A DNA stretch of 64,000 nt from Acidobacteriota bacterium (GCA_016715865.1 JADJXM010000018.1:124001-188000); one strand, 5' to 3'. Positions 1 to 22,260 are shown, counted from the stretch's first letter. Numbers and translations are program-made. The notes: generated by a model from the sequence alone, not told the origin.

Positions 1-69
1 AGGGTCCGTATCCATTGATTGATGAATTTGATTGTTGCGAATATTTTACCGGGAAAATATGATACGGAT

Positions 70-801
70 ATGATCATTCCAAGTGCGGCGATACTGGTGA
101 TCGGCGATGAAATCCTGAGCGGAAAGACTGAAGACCTGAATGCCAGGCTGCTGATCGGCGAATTGCGCGAGCTCGGCGTCGCGCTCAAGCGCATCTTTGT
201 CATCCCTGATGACGTAGACGAGGTCGCTCAAGCCATTCGAGAATTATCGACGAAATTCGATTACGTCTTCACTTCAGGCGGAGTCGGGCCGACACACGAT
301 GACGTGACGCTGGCCGGCATCGCCCGCGGATTCGACGTTCCAATAGTTTGCCACCCGCAGCTCGAAGCCATCATTCGCGGTTATTTTGGCGATAAGACAG
401 ACGAATCGCACCTGCTTATGGCCAACGTTCCCGAAGGCGCCGAGCTGATCGACGGTCCAGATATTCGCTGGCCGGTCCTCTGCGTACGCAACGTCTACAT
501 TCTGCCCGGAGTGCCCGAACACTTCCGGCGCAAATTCCTTGCCATCCGTGAACGCTTTCGCGTCGCACCGTTCTTCAATCACGCCATCTTCACAAAAGAA
601 GACGAATTCGATCTGGCCGATAACCTTCGCGCCGTCGCAGCGGCGAACCCGCTGGTCGCCATCGGCTCCTATCCGAACTTCTCTTCGGAAGAATATCGCG
701 TCAAGCTGACACTTGAATCGAAGGATGCCACCGCTCTCGATGCGGCAGTCAGCCAGTTGATGGACCTGCTCGATCGTGACAGGTTCGTCCGTAGCGAATA
801 A
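70..801 (+). CDS. CinA/MoaB-type molybdopterin-binding domain protein
   Basis: Short CinA-like protein consisting of the MoaB/MogA (MoCF) domain only, without the C-terminal nicotinamide-nucleotide amidase domain. Visible hallmarks are the N-terminal strand AAILVIGDEILSGKTEDLN, the FTSGGVGPTHDD loop and the late ILPGVPEHF motif, all in the family order. The frame is open from a TTG at 19 and an ATG at 22, but homologous sequence begins at the ATG at 70 (MIIPSAAILV), giving 243 residues. The exact substrate of such stand-alone proteins is not clear; 'competence/damage-inducible protein A' is a name only. It stands alone, followed by a palindromic intergenic repeat. Confidence 0.85.
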   Translation: MIIPSAAILVIGDEILSGKTEDLNARLLIGELRELGVALKRIFVIPDDVDEVAQAIRELSTKFDYVFTSGGVGPTHDDVTLAGIARGFDVPIVCHPQLEAIIRGYFGDKTDESHLLMANVPEGAELIDGPDIRWPVLCVRNVYILPGVPEHFRRKFLAIRERFRVAPFFNHAIFTKEDEFDLADNLRAVAAANPLVAIGSYPNFSSEEYRVKLTLESKDATALDAAVSQLMDLLDRDRFVRSE

Positions 802-830
802 AGGATTTTCAACGCCAGGGACACCATGAG

Positions 831-1006
831 GGCAAAGAAATTAAATCGCAAAGACCGCAAAGGGGCAAAGGTATACAGGGAAGATCAGTGTTCGAATTAT
901 ATCCAATGGGCAATAATCCGGATATTCATATCACTAAAAAATCTTTGCTCCTTTGCGGTCTCTGCGATTAATTCTTTGCCCCTTTGCGGTCTTTGCGATT
1001 AATTTC
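831..1006. repeat. GCAAAG-type palindromic intergenic repeat, copy 1
   Basis: Long imperfect inverted repeat. The left arm (about 838-870) reads ATCGCAAAGACCGCAAAGG; the right arm (about 974-1005) is its complement, preceded by a second partial right arm from about 940. Between the arms is a core, ATCCAATGGGCAATAAT at 901-917, which recurs in the copies near 12220 and 29951. The arms are built from units of about eight bases around GCAAAG. It fills the gap between convergent genes and could act as a bidirectional terminator. Confidence 0.75.
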
Positions 1007-1046
1007 TTCCGGACTTGATTGCCAGAAAATTTTGTTTACAGAGTAT

Positions 1047-1799
1047 TTAATCCCTTTTTCGTTTCATCCGCTCGACATACTTTTCGACCTCTTGTCGATG
1101 CTCATCTGAAAACAGTCGGATCTCGATCGCCCTGAACATCCTGTCGAAAGCCTCGTCAGTCCCCAGTTCGATCAGATCGCGACTCAGACTTTTTGTTTCA
1201 AATAACGCTTCTCGCGGCCGTGCAGCCAGCTTCTCAGCCAGCGCCATCGTCCGCTCCATCAGCTCCTCGGCCGGATACAGGTGATTGACCAGGCCGATGC
1301 GAAAGGCTTCATCGGCATCGATCACATCGCCGGTCATGGCAAGCTCTTTGGCGCGGCTCAAACCGATGATCTTATATAAAGGATACATGATCTGTGTGAC
1401 GCCGAGCAGCACCTCGGTCTGAGCGAATTTCGCCGCTGACGAGCAGATGCGGATATCGCAGAATGCCGCCAGATCGAATCCGCCGGCGATGGCCGGCCCG
1501 TTGATCGATGCGATGACAGGCTGCGGCAGCGTATATATCTGCCTGAAAAGCTCGAAGAGGGTTCTCATGTATTCGGCTTTATCATCCGCATCGAGTGTGA
1601 TCAGGTGGTGCAGATCGAGCCCGGCGCAGAAGCTCTTCCCGGCGCCGTTGATGACCAACACCTTGACGGATGAGTCCTTAGCGACGTCACTCAATGCATC
1701 TCCGAGAGCCTGGATCATGTCCGGATGCAGCGAATTGCGCTTTTCAGGCCGGTTAAGGGTGACCAGTAGTATGTCATTACGTTTTTCGATGATTATCAT
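1047..1799 (-). CDS. enoyl-CoA hydratase/isomerase family protein
   Basis: Crotonase-fold protein of 250 residues, the usual length. The oxyanion-hole segments are visible: GAGKSFCAGLDL near residue 52 and INGPAIAGGFDLAAFCDI near 97. The second catalytic glutamate position (FAQTEV) is kept, while the first glutamate of true hydratases is replaced by Asp in GGFD, so the reaction may be isomerase-like or act on an unusual acyl-CoA. It is a single gene on the minus strand, convergent with the CinA-like gene and divergent from hisS. Family assignment is firm; the substrate is unknown. Confidence 0.88.
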   Translation of the reverse strand: MIIIEKRNDILLVTLNRPEKRNSLHPDMIQALGDALSDVAKDSSVKVLVINGAGKSFCAGLDLHHLITLDADDKAEYMRTLFELFRQIYTLPQPVIASINGPAIAGGFDLAAFCDIRICSSAAKFAQTEVLLGVTQIMYPLYKIIGLSRAKELAMTGDVIDADEAFRIGLVNHLYPAEELMERTMALAEKLAARPREALFETKSLSRDLIELGTDEAFDRMFRAIEIRLFSDEHRQEVEKYVERMKRKRD

Positions 1800-1976
1800 A
1801 AATCTTTTCCATTCAGTTAATCAGTTATTTGGACAGATCGCCGGCTATGTTACAATTTGCGGTTCAACCCGGCAGACACTGCCTGCCATTTCACTGTCGA
1901 GCCCGTCTTCAGCTTCCCGGAATAACCGCAAAGCGAACAGACTGACCGCTGACGAACGGAATCGCATACATACTTT

Positions 1977-3257
<1,281 letters not shown>

Positions 3258-3260
3258 ATA

Positions 3261-3326
3261 ATCCACAAAGTGCTCAAAGATGCACGAAGTAAAAACATTT
3301 GTGAAACTTCGTGTCCTTTGTGGATG
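3261..3326. repeat. inverted repeat between hisS and aspS
   Basis: Imperfect palindrome with outer arms TCCACAAAG / CTTTGTGGA and inner arms CACGAAG / CTTCGTG. It resembles the GCAAAG-type repeats in style but has a different core. It may be a partial terminator or a processing site in the hisS-aspS transcript. Confidence 0.5.
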
Positions 3327-3368
3327 ATATTTTTTCGTAGATGTGACTTTTATCAGGAAAGATACGCA

Positions 3369-5220
<1,852 letters not shown>

Positions 5221-5265
5221 TTCGCTCTTAACAATTACGGCCACCCCTAAAAGAAAGGTGGTCAA

Positions 5266-5937
<672 letters not shown>

Positions 5938-5939
5938 AC

Positions 5940-6578
5940 CTACCAGCGCAGGACGATTCCAGCTGCGATGAAAACGTTATGCTGTTTATTGTTCAGAAAC
6001 GGCACATTGAAGCTTGGATTGCCGGTCACGAAATCACGGACCTCACCTCGAATCGCCAATATCGGAAGCACGTTCAGATCGACTCCTCCACCGTAATCAA
6101 ACACCCAGGTAGTATTGGCGCGATCTCCGGTGTTGGGTTGCCCGTTGATCAGAACATCGCTCTGCTTGAAACGCGCCACTCCGGCGCCGCCGACGACGTA
6201 TGGCGAGATGCCGGCTCCGGGCAGCAGTTTCACTTTCAATCCCGGCGTGAAAAAGAGCGAGGAATAGTTACTTGGCAGCAAAAGACTCGAGCCTCTGACG
6301 TCGGCGCCGGGAGCGCCTGTGATGGCCATTTCCCAGTACAACGATGCGATCCCGCCGTCAATCATTCGACTGGCATAGTTGAACTGGTAGGTCACTGATC
6401 CATCAAAAGCCGCCTTGATGGGTTCCAGCGAATCAAGACTGCGATCGGTCGCCTTGAGCCGTCCGACGAGCACCGCAATCTCGTTCGACTGGGCGAAAGC
6501 AACTGAAGAAAGCATCATGGCTAGAAGCATCCCTGCCAGAAATCTCATTGAATAATTGATCTTCTTCATCTTGATCAC
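5940..6578 (-). CDS. outer-membrane beta-barrel family protein
   Basis: 212-residue secreted protein with a clear signal peptide (hydrophobic core RFLAGMLLAMMLSSVAFAQ, cleavage after AFA). The mature part has alternating hydrophobic strands typical of small 8-strand barrels and ends LRW, i.e. with a C-terminal aromatic. The repeating pattern (ATDRSLDSLEPIKAAFDG... AGISPYVVGGAGVARF...) resembles OmpA-like or OprF-type barrels. The function is unknown. An ATG with a GGAGTG-like site precedes MIKMKK. Confidence 0.65.
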   Translation of the reverse strand: MIKMKKINYSMRFLAGMLLAMMLSSVAFAQSNEIAVLVGRLKATDRSLDSLEPIKAAFDGSVTYQFNYASRMIDGGIASLYWEMAITGAPGADVRGSSLLLPSNYSSLFFTPGLKVKLLPGAGISPYVVGGAGVARFKQSDVLINGQPNTGDRANTTWVFDYGGGVDLNVLPILAIRGEVRDFVTGNPSFNVPFLNNKQHNVFIAAGIVLRW

Positions 6579-6613
6579 TCCTTCTTCTGTTTTAGGATTA
6601 AGTCATCCTCGTA

Positions 6614-8809
<2,196 letters not shown>

Positions 8810-8815
8810 ATTTTG

Positions 8816-10087
8816 TTACGCTTGCAGTAACCGCATTGTCGTCAGCGCCATCGTCTTGCAGGCCTGTATCAGATGATCGATCCGGCAATACTCGTCAGGC
8901 TGATGAGCCATATCGAGCAGGCCCGGGCCGTAGGCGATGCATTGTTCGATTCCAGCGATACGCGCGAAGTGTTTCTGATCGTATGTTCCGGGGCTCGCGA
9001 TCAGCGGAGGACGCCGCCCGATTGAATGTTCTATCGCCGACGCCGTCTGCTGCACAAGTTCGGTCATAGGATCGGTCATCGTCGGATGCACTACCAGCAA
9101 ATCTTTCAGCTCATAACTCCAGACGGGATCCTCGTCATGCAATTGCTCCAACAGATCGACCACTTCGCTTTTGACATTATCAAACGATTCCTCGATCAGA
9201 AAACGGCGGTCAAAAATGGCGCGGCAGAGATCGGCGACACACGGCGTCTGCATCTGATCGATCTGCTGTCCGCCCGCAATCGAGTTGACGTTGATCGTCG
9301 CATACCGCGCGCCTGGCGGCTCGACGGGCATGACCGTGCAACGCTGAGCCAGCATTGGTTTCACTTCTTGCTCGATCCGGTTTATCAATCGGGCCATGAT
9401 ATCCACCGCATTGACGCCCAGAAACGGCATGCTCCCGTGCGCTATCCTGCCGAAAATATCGACCTCGAACCAGTATACTCCGCGATGACCAAGACAGATC
9501 CGATCGTAATTGAGCGGCTCGGTGATCATGACATAATCGATGCGATCACTGTTGAAGTATCCGTTCTGCGAGAGGTACCAGACGCCTGCCAGCCCGCCGC
9601 TCTCTTCATCGACCGTGGCGCTCTGTTCGACGCTGCCGTGAAGCTCGACGCCGGCACGACGGATGGCTTCGACGGCGAAGATCGATGCGGCTATGCCCGC
9701 CTTCTGATCGGTCACTCCGCGCCCGTAAATCCTGCCGTCGCGTATCAGCCCCGCAAACGGATCGACTGTCCAGCCAACTCCAGGCGGAACAACATCGAGA
9801 TGACCATTGAAATGAAGCGTCGGCTTCCGCTCGCGCCCTTCCATTCGGCCGATCACATTCAACCGGGGATTTCTGGCAGTGTTTTCGGGCATTCCGTCTG
9901 GAGCGACATAATCGACATCATAGCCGAACGATTCCAGCTTTCGGCCGATGAAATATGCGCAATCCAGGTAATTCTCACCCGGCGGATTGACGGTCGGAAT
10001 GCGGACCAGATGTCGAAGGAAATCGAGCATCTCAGCGCCGAGTTCATCGACGCGTGCTGCGACATTTTGTTCATTCCCGGTCATCAT
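8816..10087 (-). CDS. M20 family metallopeptidase (ArgE/DapE-like)
   Basis: Zinc-dependent amidohydrolase of 423 residues. Visible are the first metal motif NGHLDVVPPG, the bridging Asp in GRGVTDQKAG, the catalytic Glu pair in VDEESGG, and the late HQPDEYC histidine. The insert from about residue 200 (IDIFGRIAHGSMP-like region) is the dimerisation domain. It hydrolyses an N-acyl amino acid or dipeptide; the exact substrate is unknown. It is the first gene of the operon with the symporter and the SDR, suggesting uptake and breakdown of an acylated amino acid. Two adjacent ATGs (10087 and 10084) are possible starts. Confidence 0.87.
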   Translation of the reverse strand: MMTGNEQNVAARVDELGAEMLDFLRHLVRIPTVNPPGENYLDCAYFIGRKLESFGYDVDYVAPDGMPENTARNPRLNVIGRMEGRERKPTLHFNGHLDVVPPGVGWTVDPFAGLIRDGRIYGRGVTDQKAGIAASIFAVEAIRRAGVELHGSVEQSATVDEESGGLAGVWYLSQNGYFNSDRIDYVMITEPLNYDRICLGHRGVYWFEVDIFGRIAHGSMPFLGVNAVDIMARLINRIEQEVKPMLAQRCTVMPVEPPGARYATINVNSIAGGQQIDQMQTPCVADLCRAIFDRRFLIEESFDNVKSEVVDLLEQLHDEDPVWSYELKDLLVVHPTMTDPMTELVQQTASAIEHSIGRRPPLIASPGTYDQKHFARIAGIEQCIAYGPGLLDMAHQPDEYCRIDHLIQACKTMALTTMRLLQA

Positions 10088-10178
10088 AGATGTTTTAAAA
10101 TTTGCGGGATTGTATCAGATCCGCAGGCCGTCTGTTAGCCGTGATGAATTTTCATAAATCCTGTAAGATAGTGAAATT

Positions 10179-12149
10179 ATGTCGAAGATACGAGTACTGC
10201 CTGACAGCCTGGCCAACAAGATCGCCGCCGGAGAGGTTGTCGAACGCCCGGCCTCGATCGTCAAGGAGCTGATCGAAAATTCGATCGACGCCGGCGCCCG
10301 CAACATCGAGGTGACCGTTGAAGCCGGAGGTCGCCGCCTGATTCGAATCAGCGACGACGGTGAGGGCATGTCTCGCGACGATGCCATACTGGCCTTCGAG
10401 CGTCATGCGACCAGCAAGATCAAAACAGCTGAGGATCTCGAAGCGATACTCACGCTCGGGTTTCGCGGCGAAGCTCTGGCTTCGATCGCCTCAGTTGCCA
10501 AGGTTCGCCTGCGCACCCAGACCGAAGGCGATCTGACAGGGACCGAGATCGAGATCAGCGGAGGGCGATTGCTCAATGTTCGTGATACGGCCTTCTCGCG
10601 CGGCGCGGAGTTTGAAATCCGTGATCTCTTCTTCAACGTCCCGGCGCGCCGGAAATTTCTCCGTTCTGAAGCGACTGAAAGTTTTCACATCGCCAATCTG
10701 ATCACGCATTACGCTCTGGCCAATCCGGAGATCTCATTCCGACTAGTTTACAACAACCGTGAGAGCATTCGCGTCTCGACGGCCGGCGATCTGCGCGAGC
10801 GCGCCTACCAGCTTTTCGGCGAGGAGTTCATCGGCGACCTGATCGAGGTACAGGCTGAAGCGGGTGAGATGCGCGTGCGTGGATATGTCTCTTCGCCGTC
10901 GGCGACGCGAACGACTCGCGACAGCCAGTATTTCTTCATCAATGGACGCTACGTTCGCGACAAGGTGCTTAACAGAGCGATGACTGAAGCATATCGCGCG
11001 ATGGTCCCATCCGGCGTCTTCCCGACGGCCATGCTCTTCGTTGAACTTCCGCCGCACGACGTGGATGTCAATGTTCATCCGGCAAAGACCGAAGTCCGCT
11101 TCGTTCGCGGCACGATCGTTCATGATCTCGTCCGCGACGGCGTCCGCACGGCCATCAGTCGCGCAAAAGCAGCCGTCACTCACTTTACTGACCAGAAGCC
11201 GCAATCGGTTGTGGGCAGTCTGGTTCAGCCGGCGATGGCTAAAATCACTGAAGAACCGGCTCCGGAATTTACAAGCGAGGATATTAAATCGGGTTTTCGA
11301 ATTCCGATTCCGCAGGCTCCGCCGGCTGAGCAGCGCAAGATGGATCTCGGATTTGCGCGTCAACCTGCCGATCAGCAGGCTGCCGCGATGTCAAGAGAAG
11401 AAAGGGCAACAGCGTTCGAAGCGGCCGAAGCGCAAGCCGAGCAGACCATCAACCGGATCGATGCTGAAATAGCTCAAATGCCGCAATACGGCAAACGGAT
11501 CGGATGCCTGGGCACACGGGGTATCGAATCAGGTTCAGCGCTCAGAGCCGCACAAAATCTGACGCTCTCGGCTGATGAGGTAAATCCGCTCGGGCAATTG
11601 CACAACAGCTTCATCATCGCCGCCGACAGAACCGGCCTGCTGCTGATCGATCAGCACGTCGCCCACGAACGCATCCTCTTCGAGCAACACTGGGCCGCGC
11701 TCCGAAACAAAAAGGTCGAGGCTCAACACCTCCTGTTACCCGAAACGATCGATCTGACGCCTGCCCAGGCCGCCGCATTCGAACAGTTGCAGCCCGAACT
11801 CGAAGAGAACGGTTTCGAAATCGGCCGACTCTCGGGCCGCACGATCGCAATCAAGTCGATCCCGGCAATACTCTCAGTCGGCGCCGCTCAGTCGCTGCTC
11901 GTCGAACTGCTCGATACAATCGAGGATGAAAGACGTGGATTGTCACTCGATGACCTGCGCGCCGAGATAGCCGCCAGTCTGGCCTGCCGCGCCGCCATCA
12001 AAATCAATATGCCGCTTGCCCCGGAAAAGATGCACTGGTTGATCGATGAACTGCTCAAGATGGAAAATCCCGCCACCTGCCCGCACGGTCGCCCCATCAT
12101 CCTTCGCATCACCATGCGCGAAATCGAAAAGGGATTCCAGAGGTCTTAG
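10179..12149 (+). CDS. mutL: DNA mismatch repair protein MutL
   Basis: GHKL ATPase of 656 residues linking mismatch recognition to strand removal. The ATP site is complete: ELIENSIDAGA (about 33), DDGEGM, HATSKI and GFRGEALASI. A low-complexity linker covers about 340-470. The C-terminal domain has DQHVAHERILFE, matching the DQHA(X)2E(X)4E endonuclease motif with Val for Ala, plus ACRAAIK and CPHGRPI. This protein is therefore probably a nicking MutL, as expected in bacteria without MutH. It is divergent from the M20 operon. Confidence 0.96.
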   Translation: MSKIRVLPDSLANKIAAGEVVERPASIVKELIENSIDAGARNIEVTVEAGGRRLIRISDDGEGMSRDDAILAFERHATSKIKTAEDLEAILTLGFRGEALASIASVAKVRLRTQTEGDLTGTEIEISGGRLLNVRDTAFSRGAEFEIRDLFFNVPARRKFLRSEATESFHIANLITHYALANPEISFRLVYNNRESIRVSTAGDLRERAYQLFGEEFIGDLIEVQAEAGEMRVRGYVSSPSATRTTRDSQYFFINGRYVRDKVLNRAMTEAYRAMVPSGVFPTAMLFVELPPHDVDVNVHPAKTEVRFVRGTIVHDLVRDGVRTAISRAKAAVTHFTDQKPQSVVGSLVQPAMAKITEEPAPEFTSEDIKSGFRIPIPQAPPAEQRKMDLGFARQPADQQAAAMSREERATAFEAAEAQAEQTINRIDAEIAQMPQYGKRIGCLGTRGIESGSALRAAQNLTLSADEVNPLGQLHNSFIIAADRTGLLLIDQHVAHERILFEQHWAALRNKKVEAQHLLLPETIDLTPAQAAAFEQLQPELEENGFEIGRLSGRTIAIKSIPAILSVGAAQSLLVELLDTIEDERRGLSLDDLRAEIAASLACRAAIKINMPLAPEKMHWLIDELLKMENPATCPHGRPIILRITMREIEKGFQRS

Positions 12150-12160
12150 AATCGAAGAGG

Positions 12161-12293
12161 ATTAATCGCAAAGACGCAAAGGGGCAAAGGAATTAATAGG
12201 GCATCAATACCCGAGTCCCATCCACTGGGCAATAATTAAGGTGGAGATTTCCTATGAATTCCTTTGCCCCTTTGCGTCTTTGCGATTAATTCT
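12161..12293. repeat. GCAAAG-type palindromic intergenic repeat, copy 2
   Basis: Left arm ATTAATCGCAAAGACGCAAA near 12161-12195, right arm the complement near 12259-12290, and the shared core ATCCACTGGGCAATAAT at 12220-12236. It lies between the convergent mutL and D-aminoacylase genes. Confidence 0.78.
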
Positions 12294-12318
12294 CTGCCTT
12301 CTTTGCTGACTTTGCGGC

Positions 12319-14004
<1,686 letters not shown>

Positions 14005-14025
14005 ATTCAGCTCCCCCTGGAAGTA

Positions 14026-14053
14026 GAAAGTTAAAAGTAGAAAGTAGAAAGTC
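14026..14053. repeat. GTAGAAA heptad repeat
   Basis: About four units of GTAGAAAG/GTTAAAAG in the leader of the D-aminoacylase gene, in the opposite orientation to the array at 7397 relative to the genes. Same heptad family as 7397-7440 and 39083-39113. Confidence 0.65.
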
Positions 14054-14096
14054 AGAGCGTAGCGACCATACGTATCTGAATTCGGTTAACTGATTG

Positions 14097-15121
<1,025 letters not shown>

Positions 15122-15162
15122 ATTACCTTCTTGGCGTTTAATACCGCAGGCTAAACACCCGA

Positions 15163-15284
15163 CCGGGGGGGGGAGGGAGCGGCAGGGGGGAGGGGGGGGG
15201 ACCCGGGCCCCCCCCGCCCCCCCCCCCCGCCCCCCCCCCGGCCGCCCGCGGCCCCCGCGCCCCCGCGGCCCGCCCCCCCCCCAA
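15163..15284. other. low-complexity G/C homopolymer tract
   Basis: About 120 bases made almost only of long G runs and then C runs, unlike anything else in the window. It carries no ORF evidence. The composition switches abruptly on both sides. It is most simply a sequencing or assembly artefact or a badly resolved hairpin. Confidence 0.8.
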
Positions 15285-15287
15285 AAT

Positions 15288-15899
<612 letters not shown>

Positions 15900-15917
15900 C
15901 TTATCATCGCGCGCGCC

Positions 15918-16559
15918 TTAGCCGGTCGGCTGTGCGCAGCGACGCTCTTTCAATTTTTCAACAAGGTCGATCACCAGATTCTCCATGCCAAGACCTGAAA
16001 AATCGGCCTCTGTATTCGACCAGAATTCATCCAGACTCCGGGCGCCGCCCTTTTCATACTCAAGTGCCTGCAACAGCAGATCCAGTTTGTCGGCAGCCTT
16101 GACCAGCCGGGCTTCCAGACTCGCCCGGTGCTCGTAATCGGTCCACAATTCCAGGTACGATTCTCCGAGTGGCCCGAGTCCGGTGAGCATCTCTCCGGCC
16201 GCGCGCGCATCCGCTGCCTTGAACGTGGCCGAATCGAACAAGGCCTTGATCGTGTTCGGCAGATCGCCCGTCCGAGCTTCTGTCAGATCGTGCAACAGCG
16301 CCATGCGCAGCACCTTCTCGACATCGACCTGTACCCCGAGCGAAATCGCGCGATCGGCCAGAAACATAGCCACAACTGCAACCCCGTAACTGTGCGCCGC
16401 GACAGATTCGACATCGCGCACTCCGCGCAACAACCAGCCCATACGCGGCACCGCCTTGAGCCTGATCATCTCCGAACACAGATCAATCAATTTATCAGCA
16501 TCGTTCACGCCGGCCTTCTCCTCAATGGTCAAGCTACTGGTTTTAACATCTTCCGTCAA
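15918..16559 (-). CDS. HD domain-containing protein, YfbR/HDDC2-like
   Basis: 213-residue HD-domain phosphohydrolase. Metal ligands are visible as His in AAHSYGVAVVA, the HD pair in ALLHDLTEARTGDLPN and a later Asp in KAADKLDLLLQALEY. The HSxGV...HDxxEaxxGDl pattern is that of 5'-deoxynucleotidases (YfbR, HDDC2). The substrate is inferred from family only. Probably co-transcribed with the DedA gene downstream. Confidence 0.85.
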   Translation of the reverse strand: MTEDVKTSSLTIEEKAGVNDADKLIDLCSEMIRLKAVPRMGWLLRGVRDVESVAAHSYGVAVVAMFLADRAISLGVQVDVEKVLRMALLHDLTEARTGDLPNTIKALFDSATFKAADARAAGEMLTGLGPLGESYLELWTDYEHRASLEARLVKAADKLDLLLQALEYEKGGARSLDEFWSNTEADFSGLGMENLVIDLVEKLKERRCAQPTG

Positions 16560-16666
16560 CCGGGACAGCCCGGACGAGACGATAAGGCCCTGTTCATGCT
16601 ATATTTTCAGTCTTTAGCAGTCGCCGTAACCGAGCGCGGCCAAAACTGTCAGTTGGAAAACAGATT

Positions 16667-17832
<1,166 letters not shown>

Positions 17833-17833
17833 T

Positions 17834-18100
17834 ATGAAACCGCCAAACAAACAAACGACCATCACCGCTTCCGAGATCGGGGATTACGCCTTCTGCGAAA
17901 ATGCCTGGTTCCTCAAACGGGAGGGCCATGAGCCTCAGGGACAATGGCTCATGGAGGGCGAGGATTTCCACCAGACGAAAGACCGGCTGGTCGAACATTC
18001 CCTGCTCCTGCGGCGCGCCGGGTGGTTCTGCGTCGGAGCTGCCGTACTCTGCATCGTCGGACTGATCACGTTAAACCTGCTGCTCAGAGCGTTACGATGA
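17834..18100 (+). CDS. membrane-anchored Cas4-like nuclease, N-terminal part
   Basis: 88-residue protein. The N-terminus TASEIGDYAFCENAWFLKR matches the first iron-sulfur cysteine motif of Cas4/Dna2-type PD-(D/E)XK nucleases (S-E-I-x2-Y-x2-C). It is followed by a MEGEDFHQ helix and one transmembrane segment (AGWFCVGAAVLCIVGLITL). The ORF stops there, and the catalytic part starts in the next ORF with an ATGA overlap. I infer that the two ORFs together make one nuclease, either through coupled translation of two chains or because of a frameshift in a single gene. Confidence 0.6.
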   Translation: MKPPNKQTTITASEIGDYAFCENAWFLKREGHEPQGQWLMEGEDFHQTKDRLVEHSLLLRRAGWFCVGAAVLCIVGLITLNLLLRALR

Positions 18101-18636
18101 TTCAAATTCTTACACCTCTGGCCATCCTCGGAGCCTTCGTTCTGGGCTTGCTGGCGCTCATACTGCTCGCCACATCCTCCAAATACCGGAGGGCGACAGG
18201 TCTTCCGAGTGGTCGCATCATCTATAACGACGCCGCCGGTCTCGCTCAAGGCGAACTCTTTTCGACAACCTTCGGCCTCAAAGGGAAACCCGACTACCTG
18301 ATCAAGGATTATCTCGGCGCTGTCATCCCCGTCGAAGTCAAATCCCGCAACCTGCCGGCCAGTGGCCAACCTTACGAATCACATCTCCTGCAACTCGGCG
18401 CTTACTTCATATTAATTGAAGACGTCATGAAAAAAATCCCGCCTTATGGCATCATCCGCTACAAGAACGATACCATCGAGATCAGGAATACAATCGAACT
18501 CCGTCAGGACGTGCTCGATATAATGGAAGAAATGCGACTCTGCCTTGAAGAGGACTACGCCGAACGGAGCCATAAACAGAAGGCCCGCTGTGTTAACTGC
18601 TCCATGGCCCATGCCTGCGACCAGCGCCTGGGTTAG
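18097..18636 (+). CDS. membrane-anchored Cas4-like nuclease, catalytic part
   Basis: 179-residue protein with one N-terminal transmembrane helix (LTPLAILGAFVLGLLALILLA). The PD-(D/E)XK core follows: GKPDYLI (metal Asp), VIPVEVKSRN (E-x-K), HLLQLGAYFILIE (Q-x3-Y type helix), and a C-terminal cysteine cluster CVNCSMAHAC for the remainder of a 4Fe-4S site. The start ATG overlaps the stop of the upstream ORF, which holds the first cysteine motif. It is far from the CRISPR genes at 51-63 kb, so a general DNA-repair or processing role is as likely as a CRISPR role. Confidence 0.75.
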   Translation: MIQILTPLAILGAFVLGLLALILLATSSKYRRATGLPSGRIIYNDAAGLAQGELFSTTFGLKGKPDYLIKDYLGAVIPVEVKSRNLPASGQPYESHLLQLGAYFILIEDVMKKIPPYGIIRYKNDTIEIRNTIELRQDVLDIMEEMRLCLEEDYAERSHKQKARCVNCSMAHACDQRLG

Positions 18637-18719
18637 TTTCCAGGAGGGAAAGTTTCCAGTTTCCAGTAATAAGGTGCAAGGTTTCACTTCATAGTTTTAA
18701 ATTTAACAAACTTTTCTGA

Positions 18720-21491
<2,772 letters not shown>

Positions 21492-21711
21492 CTCTTTCCT
21501 TCTGACCTGTCTGTGAATTTGACTCCTGAGCGTGTCGCCTGACGATACCATACCCGGCCTTCCTCAGGCTAATCGCACAATATCTATCGCTTCATCACCA
21601 TTAATTAAAAACAATATTGAAAAGTTGATTTTTATTTCATCGATATCGATACGGCGTTATAGTTCTCGAACCCACCCGATCAAACTGCAGACCATAACAA
21701 GGAGACCAACG

Positions 21712-22245
21712 ATGAAGAAGAAAATCCTGTTAACATCTTTGATGCTCTTGTCCACGGTAGTCATAGCCATAGCTCTGCCGCAAGGAATTAAGGAATTCAA
21801 GGGATTGCTCAACGGCTATGAAGAGGTGGCTGCCATCTCCACAGCCGCGGACGGCAAATTCCGCGCCAGAATCAGCAACGACGGGACATCCATCTCATAT
21901 GAATTGTCCTATTCCGAACTTGAAGGAGCAGTCCAGCAAGCTCATATCCATTTCGGGCAATCTGGCGCGAATGGAGGGATATCGGTCTGGCTCTGCTCCA
22001 ATATGCCCAGCCCGCCGACCCCTGCCGGCGTTCAGCCATGCCCGACCGGTCCCGCTACAATCAGCGGCGTCATTACGTCGAGCGATGTTGTAGGGCCTAT
22101 GCCAGGCGGCATCGCACCCGGTGAATTCGACGAGTTGTTAAAGGCAATCCGGGCAGGCAAGACTTACGTCAACGTCCACTCCACCAAATTCCCCGGCGGG
22201 GAGATTCGCAGTCAGATCGATCCCGGCCTCGGAGGTCACCATTAA
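21712..22245 (+). CDS. CHRD domain-containing secreted protein
   Basis: 177-residue protein with a signal peptide (KKKILLTSLMLLSTVVIAIA) and one CHRD domain: FKGLLNGYEEVAA at the start, AHIHFGQSGANGGISVWLC in the middle, and TYVNVHSTKFPGGEIRSQI at the end. CHRD domains occur in secreted bacterial proteins of unknown function. An AAGGAG ribosome-binding site lies seven bases before the ATG, so the upstream in-frame extension to 21532 is not used. A 160-bp AT-rich region upstream may hold its promoter. Confidence 0.88.
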   Translation: MKKKILLTSLMLLSTVVIAIALPQGIKEFKGLLNGYEEVAAISTAADGKFRARISNDGTSISYELSYSELEGAVQQAHIHFGQSGANGGISVWLCSNMPSPPTPAGVQPCPTGPATISGVITSSDVVGPMPGGIAPGEFDELLKAIRAGKTYVNVHSTKFPGGEIRSQIDPGLGGHH

Positions 22246-22260
22246 TTCAATCCACTTTGA

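Noticed and set aside
9026..10138. 370-codon + strand ORF
   Set aside because: Antisense to the M20 peptidase with intact metal motifs; no recognisable domain.
17834..18636. Cas4-like pair as part of the CRISPR adaptation module
   Set aside because: It is over 33 kb from cas1/cas2 and membrane anchored; association with the locus cannot be supported.
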